Source of the DNA: Clostridium akagii DSM 12554
GTDB taxonomy: Bacteria > Bacillota > Clostridia > Clostridiales > Clostridiaceae
DNA: 64,000 nt
NCBI RefSeq assembly: GCF_000686725.1
Contig: NZ_JMLK01000020.1
Coordinates: forward strand, 1 to 64,000
Direction: 5' to 3'
The notes under the pieces were generated by a model. The model was not told the origin of the DNA. It saw nothing but the letters and a program-made list of their open reading frames with translations, and did no database searches. Within the stretch, counting starts at the first letter, position 1. Each line of letters opens with the position of its first letter. The position numbers and the translations under genes are program-made. Positions 32,435 through 41,277 of this stretch are shown in pieces.

Positions 32435-35011
32435 TTACATTTCATTATTTGAATGTATTGCTGCTTTCACTTTATCTGCATGGCCCTTGAACAATACAGA
32501 TATAACTAAAGCTGCTGCTAAAATACACCCTAGAACTGTTAAGTCTTTAGCTAGTAATCCATAATCTACTGATGTTGCTGAGATTACTTCTCTAAGTGCA
32601 GATACACAATAGGTAAATGGCATAAATGGATTTAGAACTTTAAATAACTTTGGTACAACCTCTAATGGGAATGTACCTGCACATGCAGTTAATTGAAGAA
32701 TTAATAGCACTATTGCCAGTGCCCTTCCTACTTGCCCTAGCAAGAATACAAGACATTGAATTATGGCTATAAAAGTAAAGGACATAAATATGTTAAATAC
32801 ATAATATAGCACTATATTAGTAGGATGTAATCCCAAGGTTAAAACTACTGTACTTACAAGTAGTGCTTGTAGTGTACCTATAAAACCATAGGATATATAC
32901 TTCCCTGCAACTAATGATAATGAGCTTGCACTTATATCATCATCCACTTTATCAGTTATAACAAAGAACATCATAAGAGCTCCTACCCATAATGAAAGTG
33001 GTATAAAGTATGGTGCAAAACCTGTACCGTAATTTTTAACTGGATTTACAGGTTGTTCCTTTATACTTAATGGATCTGAAATAAATGCACCCATGGCTTT
33101 GCTACTGTTTATAAGATTTTTATTTAATTTTACTGAACCATCGTTTAAGCCAGTATAAAGTGTACCTGAACCATCATACAGCTTGTTCATACCGTCAGAC
33201 AGTGTACTTGAACCATCATACAATTTATTTGTTCCATCAGCTAACTGAGGTACACTACCGTTCAAAGTACCTAACCCATTCTTTAATTGCACAGTACCAT
33301 CTGATAAGGTATTTACACCTGAAACTAAACTATTTGACCCACTATAAAGCTTACTTCCACCAGCCTTTAATGCTGTAATTCCTGCTGCTAATCCTTTATT
33401 AGGATCTGGATTTGTTATTCCATTATATATGGAAGTTACTCCTGAAACTAAACTTGGCTGTTTAGTTGTTCCTGCATTTACTGATGCATTTAATGTTCCT
33501 ACACCTACAGCTAAGCCCGTTTTAGAATCTGTTATTCCCTTAAATATTGATGTAACTCCTGAAACTAAACTTGGCTGTTTAGTTGTTCCTGCATTTACTG
33601 ACGCATTTAATGTTCCTACGCCCACAGCTAAGCCTGTTTTGGAATTTGTTATTCCATTATCTATTGAAGCTATAGCCGTTTTTAAGCTAGGATGAGTAGC
33701 ATCAGTATTTACGTTTACTGCGTTGTTTAAACCTGTTGTCATTGCATCAACGCTCGGTATTAGTGCCATTATTTGTGTTAAATCATTATTCTTTTGAGTT
33801 GCATCCGTAGTACTTACATACTCTTCTTGCAAAGACTTTAATTTATTTGTTAGCGAAGCATCACTTTCTAATGTATTGGAAATATTATTTGTTCCTCCAC
33901 TTACTGCGGCATCTACTGATGTTATACCTGCAACTAAACTTGGTTGTCCATTAGTTCCCACATTTACCGCTGTGTTTAGTGTAGACACTCCTGGTGCTAA
34001 TTGTTGTGTTATTCCATTATTTAATAATGTTATCCCAGCAACTAAACTCGCTTGTCCATTAGTGCCCGCATTTACCGCTGTGTTTAGTGTAGACACTCCT
34101 GGTGCTAACTGCTTTGTTATTCCATTGTACAAAGAAGTTATTCCACTATTTAAACTTGGTTGTCCATTAGTTCCCACATTTACCGCTGTGTTTAGACCCG
34201 CAAGCCCACTATTAATAGTTCCAATACCCGAATTAAGTTGATTAACTCCACTCTTTAATCCTGTAGGACTACCAGTTGAATCAACAGCAGTGGTATCCAC
34301 CCCATTTTCTAAAGCAACTGATCCATCAGATAATTTTTGAATCCCATTTGCTAAATCTGGAATTTTATTTTTGATTTGACCAATACCATCTTTAAGTTGA
34401 TCTCCTCCATCTTTAGCAGAACCTAGTCCATCTTTAAGATCACTACTTCCTTTTGCTGCCTTAGTAAATCCATCTTTAACTTCATAAAGACTATCAAATG
34501 TTTGAGTTGCATATTCGTTAGTAATAGTTTTTACTATAGTTGCTTTTAATTGTACCTCAACTTTTCCATTAATCTGTGCTGCTAAAAAATTCCTTTTTTC
34601 ATTAGCAGAAAAGGTAATATTAGCTTGCACTGGTTTCCCATTTTTTGCACTTAGTACTTCATTGGAAAAATTTTCTGGGATGATAAATTCTGCATAATAT
34701 TTACTTCCCTTAACACCTTTGTCAGCTTCATCCTTAGTTACAAATCTCCAACCTAATTGCTTATCTTCCTTAAGCTTATTAACTAAGTTTTTCCCATAAT
34801 TCACTGATTCGGCGTCTTTTTCACCGCCTTTATCAAGATTTACTACCGCTACAGGCATATCCTGTAGTCTGCTGTATGGATCCCAAAACGCTGCAAGGTA
34901 AAGCAAACTATACAGCAGGGGTATCACAATAATACCTATAACAGATACTCTAACAATTCTGTTAGTTAACATGCTCTTAAAATCTCTCCAAGCTATTCTA
35001 AGAAAATTCAT
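32435..35011 (-). CDS. YhgE/Pip-type membrane protein (ABC-2-like) with long internal repeats
   Basis: An 858-residue membrane protein. One N-terminal helix (VSVIGIIVIPLLYSLLYLAA) is followed by a large extracellular region, then five or six helices of the ABC-2/DUF3533 kind at the C-terminus. The outer part contains glycine-spaced repeats (LKDGLG, LSDGTVQLKNG) and two families of near-identical tandem units, 39 and 36 residues long. Relatives include Pip, a phage receptor in lactococci, and EsaA of type VII secretion. The start is the ATG at 35011 with GAGGTGG; ten extra codons upstream lack a site. A TetR-type gene upstream and a matching dyad at 35077-35092 indicate repression. Confidence 0.85.
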   Translation of the reverse strand: MNFLRIAWRDFKSMLTNRIVRVSVIGIIVIPLLYSLLYLAAFWDPYSRLQDMPVAVVNLDKGGEKDAESVNYGKNLVNKLKEDKQLGWRFVTKDEADKGVKGSKYYAEFIIPENFSNEVLSAKNGKPVQANITFSANEKRNFLAAQINGKVEVQLKATIVKTITNEYATQTFDSLYEVKDGFTKAAKGSSDLKDGLGSAKDGGDQLKDGIGQIKNKIPDLANGIQKLSDGSVALENGVDTTAVDSTGSPTGLKSGVNQLNSGIGTINSGLAGLNTAVNVGTNGQPSLNSGITSLYNGITKQLAPGVSTLNTAVNAGTNGQASLVAGITLLNNGITQQLAPGVSTLNTAVNVGTNGQPSLVAGITSVDAAVSGGTNNISNTLESDASLTNKLKSLQEEYVSTTDATQKNNDLTQIMALIPSVDAMTTGLNNAVNVNTDATHPSLKTAIASIDNGITNSKTGLAVGVGTLNASVNAGTTKQPSLVSGVTSIFKGITDSKTGLAVGVGTLNASVNAGTTKQPSLVSGVTSIYNGITNPDPNKGLAAGITALKAGGSKLYSGSNSLVSGVNTLSDGTVQLKNGLGTLNGSVPQLADGTNKLYDGSSTLSDGMNKLYDGSGTLYTGLNDGSVKLNKNLINSSKAMGAFISDPLSIKEQPVNPVKNYGTGFAPYFIPLSLWVGALMMFFVITDKVDDDISASSLSLVAGKYISYGFIGTLQALLVSTVVLTLGLHPTNIVLYYVFNIFMSFTFIAIIQCLVFLLGQVGRALAIVLLILQLTACAGTFPLEVVPKLFKVLNPFMPFTYCVSALREVISATSVDYGLLAKDLTVLGCILAAALVISVLFKGHADKVKAAIHSNNEM
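33435..33668. repeat. Two tandem 117-bp repeats in the yhgE-type gene
   Basis: Copies start at 33435 and 33552 and differ at only a few positions. Each encodes a 39-residue unit containing VGTLNASVNAGTTKQPSLVS. The near identity points to recent duplication. Confidence 0.85.
33931..34200. repeat. Tandem 108-bp repeats in the yhgE-type gene
   Basis: Copies begin at 33931, 34039 and 34147 (the last partial). Each encodes a 36-residue unit with LAPGVSTLNTAVNVGTNGQ. They are related to the 117-bp units but shorter. Confidence 0.8.
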
Positions 35012-35076
35012 AAATCCACCTCTATAATTATTTTTAGTCATACAAAAACAATGAAATTGATATTATAAGAAATATA

Positions 35077-35092
35077 AACTGACTGGTCAGTT
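35077..35092. promoter_or_regulatory. TetR-type operator before the yhgE-type gene
   Basis: AACTGACTGGTCAGTT, arms AACTGAC/GTCAGTT, lies just after the -10 box of the promoter. The core TGAC-N2-GTCA recurs upstream of the tetR-type gene at 35938-35947. Confidence 0.75.
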
Positions 35093-35094
35093 AT

Positions 35095-35123
35095 ATTAAA
35101 ACTCTTTTTTAACTATATGTCAA
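35095..35123 (-). promoter_or_regulatory. Promoter of the yhgE-type gene
   Basis: TTGACA (35123-35118), 17-base spacer, TTTAAT (35100-35095). The operator at 35077-35092 would cover the start point. Confidence 0.7.
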
Positions 35124-35161
35124 TAGTTTGTATATCATATTTGTAATTTTTGTATTTATAT

Positions 35162-35240
35162 AAAAAAAACATGCACATAATTGATATACACTCACAGAAA
35201 AGACCTGTTTGAAATGTATTCTAATTATATATGCATGTTT
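35162..35240 (-). terminator. Long hairpin terminator after the tetR-type gene
   Basis: On the minus strand AAACATGCA ... TGCATGTTT, with further pairing inside (ATATAATT with AATTAT; ATACA with TGTAT), is followed by a run of eight T counted with the stem end. Confidence 0.65.
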
Positions 35241-35289
35241 GCTTTAGGCATCATCAGTTATAACTTTTTATTGTATCTAAATGTTTACA

Positions 35290-35856
35290 TTAAACACTTA
35301 AACCATGTAAAATATACGACATTACTTTCTCGATAACTTCATCTACGTCACTGTTCTCACCGTTTATTAACTCAAATACGGCAGCAGAGCACATGGTTCC
35401 AAAAAATGTATATGCCATAAAGGAAGTTTCTGCTTCCTTTATATAGCCTACTTTAATAGCCTCTTTAAGATAATTCTCTATATGATTGATATAATCTCTT
35501 ATAGCCGCTCTAAGCTCTGACTGCCTAAGTTCTTGGCCCCACAGTTGGCTCATTACAACCTTAAAAAAATCTCTATTGTTATATACCATCCCAAGTTGAA
35601 CTTTGCAGATAGCTCTTAATTTTTCAACAGGACCCTCTTCAACTTTTGTAACTGTATCTATTTGTTCCCTTATAATATTCATTCCTTCTGAAACAATATA
35701 TTTGAAAATCTCTTCTTTACTTTTAAAATGATAATATAAGGTACCTTTAGCCACACCAGCACTTATGGCAATTTCATCCATGGTAGCACCTGTATAACCC
35801 CTATTTGAAAAAATCTTTATTGCAGCTTCAAAAATGGCATTTTTTGTTTTGTTCAT
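35290..35856 (-). CDS. TetR-family repressor
   Basis: A 188-residue TetR-type regulator. The DNA-binding helices are clear (FEAAIKIFSNRGYTGATMDE, then IAISAGVAKGTLYYHFKSKE). The C-terminal ligand domain is about 130 residues. The ATG at 35856 follows GGAGTGATATT. Matching dyads TGAC-N2-GTCA lie before the downstream yhgE-type gene and before this gene, so it probably represses both. The signal is unknown; in other Firmicutes such pairs respond to membrane-active compounds. Confidence 0.88.
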   Translation of the reverse strand: MNKTKNAIFEAAIKIFSNRGYTGATMDEIAISAGVAKGTLYYHFKSKEEIFKYIVSEGMNIIREQIDTVTKVEEGPVEKLRAICKVQLGMVYNNRDFFKVVMSQLWGQELRQSELRAAIRDYINHIENYLKEAIKVGYIKEAETSFMAYTFFGTMCSAAVFELINGENSDVDEVIEKVMSYILHGLSV

Positions 35857-35937
35857 AATATCACTCCATATAATTTGAACTGTAGTTCTTAAATTTCATC
35901 TATTCTAATAGCAAAACCCATTTGCCTAAAACAATAA

Positions 35938-35947
35938 TGACCAGTCA
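35938..35947. promoter_or_regulatory. TetR-type operator before the tetR-type gene
   Basis: TGACCAGTCA is the same core as at 35077-35092, 82 bp upstream of the regulator start, suggesting autoregulation. Confidence 0.65.
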
Positions 35948-36028
35948 GTACAATATCGCTTTATAGTCATTATTATACTATTATAATAATATAAAACAAT
36001 AGTTTTTTAAAGTTATTTTACGCATTTC

Positions 36029-36060
36029 AAAAAAGACTAGCATAATGCTAGTCTTTTCCT
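36029..36060. terminator. Terminator after the ABC ATPase gene
   Basis: GACTAGCAT-A-ATGCTAGTC forms a 9-bp perfect stem followed by six T on the minus strand (and TTTT on the plus strand). Confidence 0.75.
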
Positions 36061-36076
36061 TGGTAAAACTCATATA

Positions 36077-36736
36077 TTAATTAATCTTCCCATCACTAAT
36101 TCTTATTATTCGTTGTGCATATTTTGCCATTTCTTTATCGTGAGTTATTAGCATCAACGTTTTACCTTGATTATTTAATCTTGTTAAGATATTCATTATC
36201 TCTTTTCCAGACTTACTGTCCAGGTTTCCAGTGGGCTCATCTGCAAGTATTATTTCAGGTTCTCCAGCGATTGCTCTTGCAATCGCAGTTCTTTGTTGCT
36301 GACCTCCTGACATCTCACTAGGTTTATGTTTCATTCTTTCTATGATACCAACCATCTCAATAGATTTCATAGTTTTTTCGTATCTCTCATTGTTATTTAA
36401 ACCTCTATACACTAATGGAAGCTCCACATTTTCAAAAGCTGTAAGTCTTGGTAGCAAGTTAAATCGTTGAAATACAAATCCTATTTTACAGTTCCTGATT
36501 TCTGCTAATCTACTATCATTTAACTTCGCCACATTTTCATCATCAATGTAATATTCTCCACTATCTGGAGTATCAAGACAACCAATTATATTCATTAAGG
36601 TGGTTTTCCCTGAACCTGAAGGACCAATTATGGCTACAAATTCACCTGAATATAACTTTAAGTTTATATCTTTTAATGCATAAAATTTTTCACGTCCTAT
36701 TGCATAGCTTTTATTTATGTTTTTTAGGGCAATCAC
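36077..36736 (-). CDS. ABC transporter ATP-binding protein, MacB/LolD type, without partner permease
   Basis: A 219-residue ATPase with Walker A GPSGSGKTT, Q-loop region VFQRFNLLPR, signature MSGGQQQRTAIARAI, Walker B IILADEPTGNLDS and H-loop LITHDKE. The sequence fits the MacB/LolD/FtsE group, which works with FtsX-like permeases. No such permease is in the window. The start chosen is a GTG at 36736, eight bases after GGAG, giving MIALKNINKSY; the GTG three codons earlier abuts the site. It is monocistronic, with its own terminator. Confidence 0.85.
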   Translation of the reverse strand: MIALKNINKSYAIGREKFYALKDINLKLYSGEFVAIIGPSGSGKTTLMNIIGCLDTPDSGEYYIDDENVAKLNDSRLAEIRNCKIGFVFQRFNLLPRLTAFENVELPLVYRGLNNNERYEKTMKSIEMVGIIERMKHKPSEMSGGQQQRTAIARAIAGEPEIILADEPTGNLDSKSGKEIMNILTRLNNQGKTLMLITHDKEMAKYAQRIIRISDGKIN

Positions 36737-36870
36737 AATATCCACTCCTACTCATTTATATGTAAACCATTATAAATAAATGTAGTCAATGCATTATATT
36801 AGTACATTATATGTTTTATAAAAATATAAATGCAAGAAAACTAATATTGTCATATACCCTTTAACACCTG

Positions 36871-38853
36871 CTATTTTTTCAATAACAGTTTTGATTTCTC
36901 CACTATATTATCAACTGTAAACCCAAATTTTTCAAACAGAATTTTTCCTGGTGCAGATGCACCAAAATGATCTATACTTATAACTTTACCATCAATTCCA
37001 GAGTATTTATGCCATCCAAATGAACTACCCGCTTCAACAGCAATTCTTTTTCTCACGTTGCTAGGCATTACACTTTCTTTATACTCATCACTCTGTGCAT
37101 CAAATATTTCAAAACATGGAACATTAATAACTCTAGCCTTAATGCCAATTTTATCAAGTTCACTTGCTGCTTTATATATTAATTCAACCTCGGAACCTGA
37201 TGCCATTAAAAGTAGATCCGGTTCGCTTTTATCTGTGTCTTTTAATATATATGCCCCTTTATTTAATTGATCTCCTGTTTCCTTATATAAAGGTAATGTT
37301 TGTCTTGAAAGAATTAATGCTGTGGGTCCATCATCTTTAGCAAGTGCGTACATCCAAGCTTCTGCAGTTTCCTTAGCATCAGCTGGTCTTATAACCATTA
37401 AATTGGGGATACTCCTAAGTGAAGCTAACTGTTCAACAGGTTCATGGGTAGGTCCATCTTCTCCAACACCTATACTGTCATGGGTCAAAACATAAATTAC
37501 CGGTAATCCCATAATAGCTGACATCCTCATTGCACCTTTCATATAATCACTAAAAACAAAGAACGTAGATACAAATATTTTAAGTCCACCGTGAATACTG
37601 ATTCCATTAGCAATAGCCGCCATAGCATGTTCTCTTACTCCAAAATGAAAGTTTTTCCCACCGTGATTTTCTTTAGAAAAATCTCCTTCTCCCTCCATAT
37701 ATGTTTTATTTGATGGAGATAAATCTGCAGAACCACCTATAATATTGGGTATTAGTTTCGCCAGTTTGTTTATTGTTATATAAGATGCCATTCTTGTGGC
37801 TATGGGCTTTTCAAATTCCTTTAATCTTTCAATATTGATTGGCTTTTCTGAGATTTTACCACTCATCCACATATTAAATTCCTTTGAAAGTTCAGGATAA
37901 TCCATGTCATAAGCCTTTCTCAGCTCATTCCAATTATTTTCTTCTTCTTGTAATCTTACCTGAATAGCATTTATGTGTTCTTTTACTTGTGAAGGAACAT
38001 AAAACTTTTCTTTGTAATCCCAATCTAAATTCTTTTTTGTGCTTTTTATTCCTTCTTTACCTAAGGGTTCTCCGTGGACTGCTGAAGTTCCAGCCTTTGG
38101 TGCCCCATAACCTATAATAGTATTAATTTTTATGAGGCTTGGTTTACTCTTTTCAAGTTTTGCTTTATGAATAGCACTATTAATTTCTTCAATATCATTA
38201 CCATCTTCAACTTCAATGGTTTGCCATCCATAAGCTTTAAATCTAGCTGTAACATTTTCTCTAAAAGCTATATCTGTACTTCCTTCTATTGATATATTAT
38301 TTGAATCATAAAGAAGTATAAGTTTTTCGAGTCCTAGTGTCCCAGCTAGAGATGCTGCTTCGCTGGAGATTCCTTCCATCATGCACCCATCCCCTGCTAA
38401 AACATAAGTATAATGATCTACTATATTATATTGGGGTCTATTAAATTTTTCTGAAAGATAAGCTTCTGCTATTGCCATTCCAACCCCATTTGCAACACCT
38501 TGTCCTAGTGGACCTGTACTTACCTCAACTCCTGTAGTAACTTCGTGCTCAGGATGTCCTGGAGTTTTACTTCCCCACTGTCTATAATTTTTTATATCTT
38601 CTATGGATAAGTCATAACCAAAAACATTTAGCAGTGCATATAAAAGCATTGACGCATGACCTGAGGACAAAATGAATCTGTCTCGGTCTATCCAATTAGG
38701 GTTTTTTGGATTATGTTTTAGATTATTTGCCCACAATTCAAAAGCAGCAGGAGCTGCTCCCATTGGAGTACCAGGATGTCCAGAGTTTGCTATTTCTACA
38801 CCTTCTATAGACAGCATTCTAATGGTATTTATCGCTAATTCATCTATATTCAT
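36871..38853 (-). CDS. tkt: Transketolase
   Basis: A full-length 660-residue thiamine diphosphate enzyme that moves two-carbon units between sugar phosphates. The N-terminal substrate-binding segment ANSGHPGTPMGAAPAAF, the ThDP motif GDGCMMEGISSEAASLAG and the C-domain HDSIGVGEDGPTHEPVEQLA are intact. It lies 23 bp behind tal at the end of an operon led by a PRD regulator and an ascorbate-family PTS. It would feed the PTS product into glycolysis. Confidence 0.96.
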   Translation of the reverse strand: MNIDELAINTIRMLSIEGVEIANSGHPGTPMGAAPAAFELWANNLKHNPKNPNWIDRDRFILSSGHASMLLYALLNVFGYDLSIEDIKNYRQWGSKTPGHPEHEVTTGVEVSTGPLGQGVANGVGMAIAEAYLSEKFNRPQYNIVDHYTYVLAGDGCMMEGISSEAASLAGTLGLEKLILLYDSNNISIEGSTDIAFRENVTARFKAYGWQTIEVEDGNDIEEINSAIHKAKLEKSKPSLIKINTIIGYGAPKAGTSAVHGEPLGKEGIKSTKKNLDWDYKEKFYVPSQVKEHINAIQVRLQEEENNWNELRKAYDMDYPELSKEFNMWMSGKISEKPINIERLKEFEKPIATRMASYITINKLAKLIPNIIGGSADLSPSNKTYMEGEGDFSKENHGGKNFHFGVREHAMAAIANGISIHGGLKIFVSTFFVFSDYMKGAMRMSAIMGLPVIYVLTHDSIGVGEDGPTHEPVEQLASLRSIPNLMVIRPADAKETAEAWMYALAKDDGPTALILSRQTLPLYKETGDQLNKGAYILKDTDKSEPDLLLMASGSEVELIYKAASELDKIGIKARVINVPCFEIFDAQSDEYKESVMPSNVRKRIAVEAGSSFGWHKYSGIDGKVISIDHFGASAPGKILFEKFGFTVDNIVEKSKLLLKK

Positions 38854-38876
38854 TTTTTAAATCCCACCTAAACCAT

Positions 38877-39521
38877 TTATTTTATAGAATTATTATAATC
38901 ATCCATGAATTTCTCCATGCCACTATCTGTCAATGGATGTTTAGTCATTTGTATTATTAATTTATACGGTATTGTAGCTATATCTGAACCTACTTTTGCT
39001 ACCTGTAGTACCTGCATAGGATTTCTTATACTTGCTGCAATTATTTCTGTTTTAATGCCATATATTTTAAATATTTCGGCTATATCAGCTACAACTTCTA
39101 TTCCACCATTACCTACATCATCCAGTCTTCCTACAAAAGGACTGACATAACTTGCCCCTGCTTTAGCCGCAAGTAGTGCTTGTTGCGCAGAAAAGATTAA
39201 AGTTACATTAGTTTTTATACCACTTTTATGAAGTTGTGATACAGCTTTTAATCCCTCTAAGCACATTGGTATTTTAACTATTATATTTTTATTTATTTTT
39301 GAAAGCTCTGTTCCCTCTTTAATCATCCCCTGTGAATCAGTGCTTATAACTTCTCCGCTTATTGGTCCGTCCACTATGGCACATATTTCATTTATTACTT
39401 CTTTAACGTTTCTTCCCTCTCTAGCTATAAGTGATGGATTGGTAGTAACACCATCGATAACTCCTAGTTCTGCTGCTTTTTTTATTTCCTCTACATTTGC
39501 TGTATCAATAAATATTTTCAT
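38877..39521 (-). CDS. tal: Transaldolase (TalC/FSA family)
   Basis: A complete 214-residue small transaldolase, with [20 protein letters not shown] at the N-terminus, [13 protein letters not shown], and the Schiff-base lysine region [20 protein letters not shown] followed by SPFVGRLDD. The start is the ATG at 39521 with AGGAG upstream; the 20 codons before it lack a site. It is a paralogue of the gene cut at 1-158. Together with tkt it forms the back end of the PTS operon. Confidence 0.93.
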   Translation of the reverse strand: MKIFIDTANVEEIKKAAELGVIDGVTTNPSLIAREGRNVKEVINEICAIVDGPISGEVISTDSQGMIKEGTELSKINKNIIVKIPMCLEGLKAVSQLHKSGIKTNVTLIFSAQQALLAAKAGASYVSPFVGRLDDVGNGGIEVVADIAEIFKIYGIKTEIIAASIRNPMQVLQVAKVGSDIATIPYKLIIQMTKHPLTDSGMEKFMDDYNNSIK

Positions 39522-39592
39522 AACAACCGCTCCTTTGATTATTCTTTTTAAAAATATAAATGACCAAGAAAACTTGGCCATTTATATTTAAT

Positions 39593-40942
39593 TTATGCGT
39601 TGGATTCTTTTGAATTTTTACCTTTTGATTTTATAGTGAGCCCAATGAACACTAGTGTTATTACAATTAATAGACCATAAATACCGCCCTTAGAAAATGC
39701 TTTTCCAATGTGTCCAACTACTATCCCGTCAAATACAAAATCAGAATCTCCAAATGTTGAATTTGCATATCCTAAACTTCCAAGTAGTGGGAGTAAAAAC
39801 GCCGGTAAAAGATTTAAAATCGCCCCATTTACAAAACATCCTATTATTGTTCCTCTTAATCCACCCTGGGCATTAGCCAGAACACCTGCTGCCGCTCCAA
39901 CGAAGAAGGCTGGAATTAATCCGGGAATCATAACTGCAAGTCCAGTAAATGGTAGTATAGCGAACATTGCTATAGCTCCTGCTAATGATGATAAAAAGCC
40001 TATTATTACAGCGTTTGGTGCAAATGGGAATATTACAGGACAATCAAGTGCTGGGATTGCATTTGGAACTATATGCTCCGAAATTCCCTTAAATGCTGGA
40101 ACTATTTCAGCAAGCATCATTCTAACACCTTGCAACACAATTACAAATCCTGCGGTGAATTTTAATGCTTCCATAATTGAAAATACTATAAGATTTTCTC
40201 CTGCAGCTAGCTTTATTACAACTTTAGGTTCAGCAAGTTGTAATGTCACAATAAATAATATCAACATAACTATAGCTGTAGATATTACATTGTCTTTAAA
40301 AAAGCTTAAACCTTCTGGAACATTTATATCTTCAGTTGAGTGTTTCTTGTTACCTGTTCGTTTGGATACTTCAGCTGCTATAACATAAGTTAGGGCATTA
40401 AAATGACCCATTGCAACAGAATCACTTCCTGTTACCTTTCTGTAATAAGGCTGAACAAGTGCCGGTGTTATAACCATAGTGGCTCCTAAAAGTAAAGCTC
40501 CTACTACTATAAGCTCAGGACCGCTAAAACCTATCACTGTTAATATAGCTGCTAATAATCCTGCCATAAATAACATATGATGTCCTGTCAAAAATACATA
40601 CTTTAACGATGTGAATCTAGCTATTACAAGGTTAACAACAAATCCCAATGCCATGATTAAAGCCATTTGCATTCCAAAATTTTTCTGGACTAATGCAATA
40701 ACCGCCTCATTAGTTGGGACAACTCCTTGCATATGAAATGCGCTTTCAAACGCTGGTCCTAATATTCCAAGAGCATCTGCAATTGCACTTGACCCAATTT
40801 GGAATATTATAAAACCAATAATAGTTTTAAATGTTCCAGTAACTATCTTAGATACTGGCTTTTTTAGTGCAATTAGACCTATTAGTGCCATAATCCCTAC
40901 AATAATTGCAGGTTCATTGAAAAAACTAATAATAAAATTCAT
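39593..40942 (-). CDS. PTS permease EIIC, ascorbate (UlaA/SgaT) family
   Basis: A 449-residue membrane component with about 11 helices. The UlaA-family pattern is clear (NEPAIIVGIMALIGLIALKK, FQIGSSAIADALGILGPAF, later NAIPALDCPVIFPFAPNAVI). The family includes ascorbate permeases and many of unknown substrate. The ATG at 40942 follows GAGGGGG. Its operon has no ascorbate-6-phosphate lactonase or other ula genes but has tal and tkt, so the imported sugar phosphate probably enters the pentose phosphate pathway directly. Confidence 0.88.
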   Translation of the reverse strand: MNFIISFFNEPAIIVGIMALIGLIALKKPVSKIVTGTFKTIIGFIIFQIGSSAIADALGILGPAFESAFHMQGVVPTNEAVIALVQKNFGMQMALIMALGFVVNLVIARFTSLKYVFLTGHHMLFMAGLLAAILTVIGFSGPELIVVGALLLGATMVITPALVQPYYRKVTGSDSVAMGHFNALTYVIAAEVSKRTGNKKHSTEDINVPEGLSFFKDNVISTAIVMLILFIVTLQLAEPKVVIKLAAGENLIVFSIMEALKFTAGFVIVLQGVRMMLAEIVPAFKGISEHIVPNAIPALDCPVIFPFAPNAVIIGFLSSLAGAIAMFAILPFTGLAVMIPGLIPAFFVGAAAGVLANAQGGLRGTIIGCFVNGAILNLLPAFLLPLLGSLGYANSTFGDSDFVFDGIVVGHIGKAFSKGGIYGLLIVITLVFIGLTIKSKGKNSKESNA

Positions 40943-40996
40943 CTTTTTTCCCCCTCGTTTTTTGTTAAATGTATACTTTAAATTTGATAAACCCTG

Positions 40997-41275
40997 TTAT
41001 TTATTTAAATTATTAATTGCTTCCATAACTTTTTCCTCTATGGCCTTTTTGTCAATAACATTTTTGACATAAACAGTATTGTATCCTTTATCTTCAATTT
41101 GAGATTTTAGTTCATAAGTTGTTACAACTAAATCTGCAACTTTTCCAACCAAAGATCCTAAATCACATGCTTCAACCTCGCCCTTTATTCCATTTTTCTT
41201 CAATATATCATCCATATTCATTTTAAGTATTAAGCTTGTTCCCATTCCCATCCCACAAACCGTTACAATATTCAT
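40997..41275 (-). CDS. PTS EIIB, ascorbate/galactitol-like
   Basis: A 92-residue EIIB domain. The phosphocysteine loop is TVCGMGMGTSLILKMN near residue 8. It starts at an ATG 3 bp after the regulator gene's stop, with AAAGGGGAT inside that gene. It passes phosphate from the EIIA domain of the upstream regulator (or another EIIA) to the sugar bound by EIIC. Confidence 0.9.
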   Translation of the reverse strand: MNIVTVCGMGMGTSLILKMNMDDILKKNGIKGEVEACDLGSLVGKVADLVVTTYELKSQIEDKGYNTVYVKNVIDKKAIEEKVMEAINNLNK

Positions 41276-41277
41276 TT

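Noticed and set aside
33429-34241. Repeated plus-strand ORFs and short-period repeats, CRISPR-like at first sight
   Set aside because: The repeats are 108 and 117 bp coding units of the YhgE-type protein with no unique spacers. The plus-strand ORFs are their reverse shadows.
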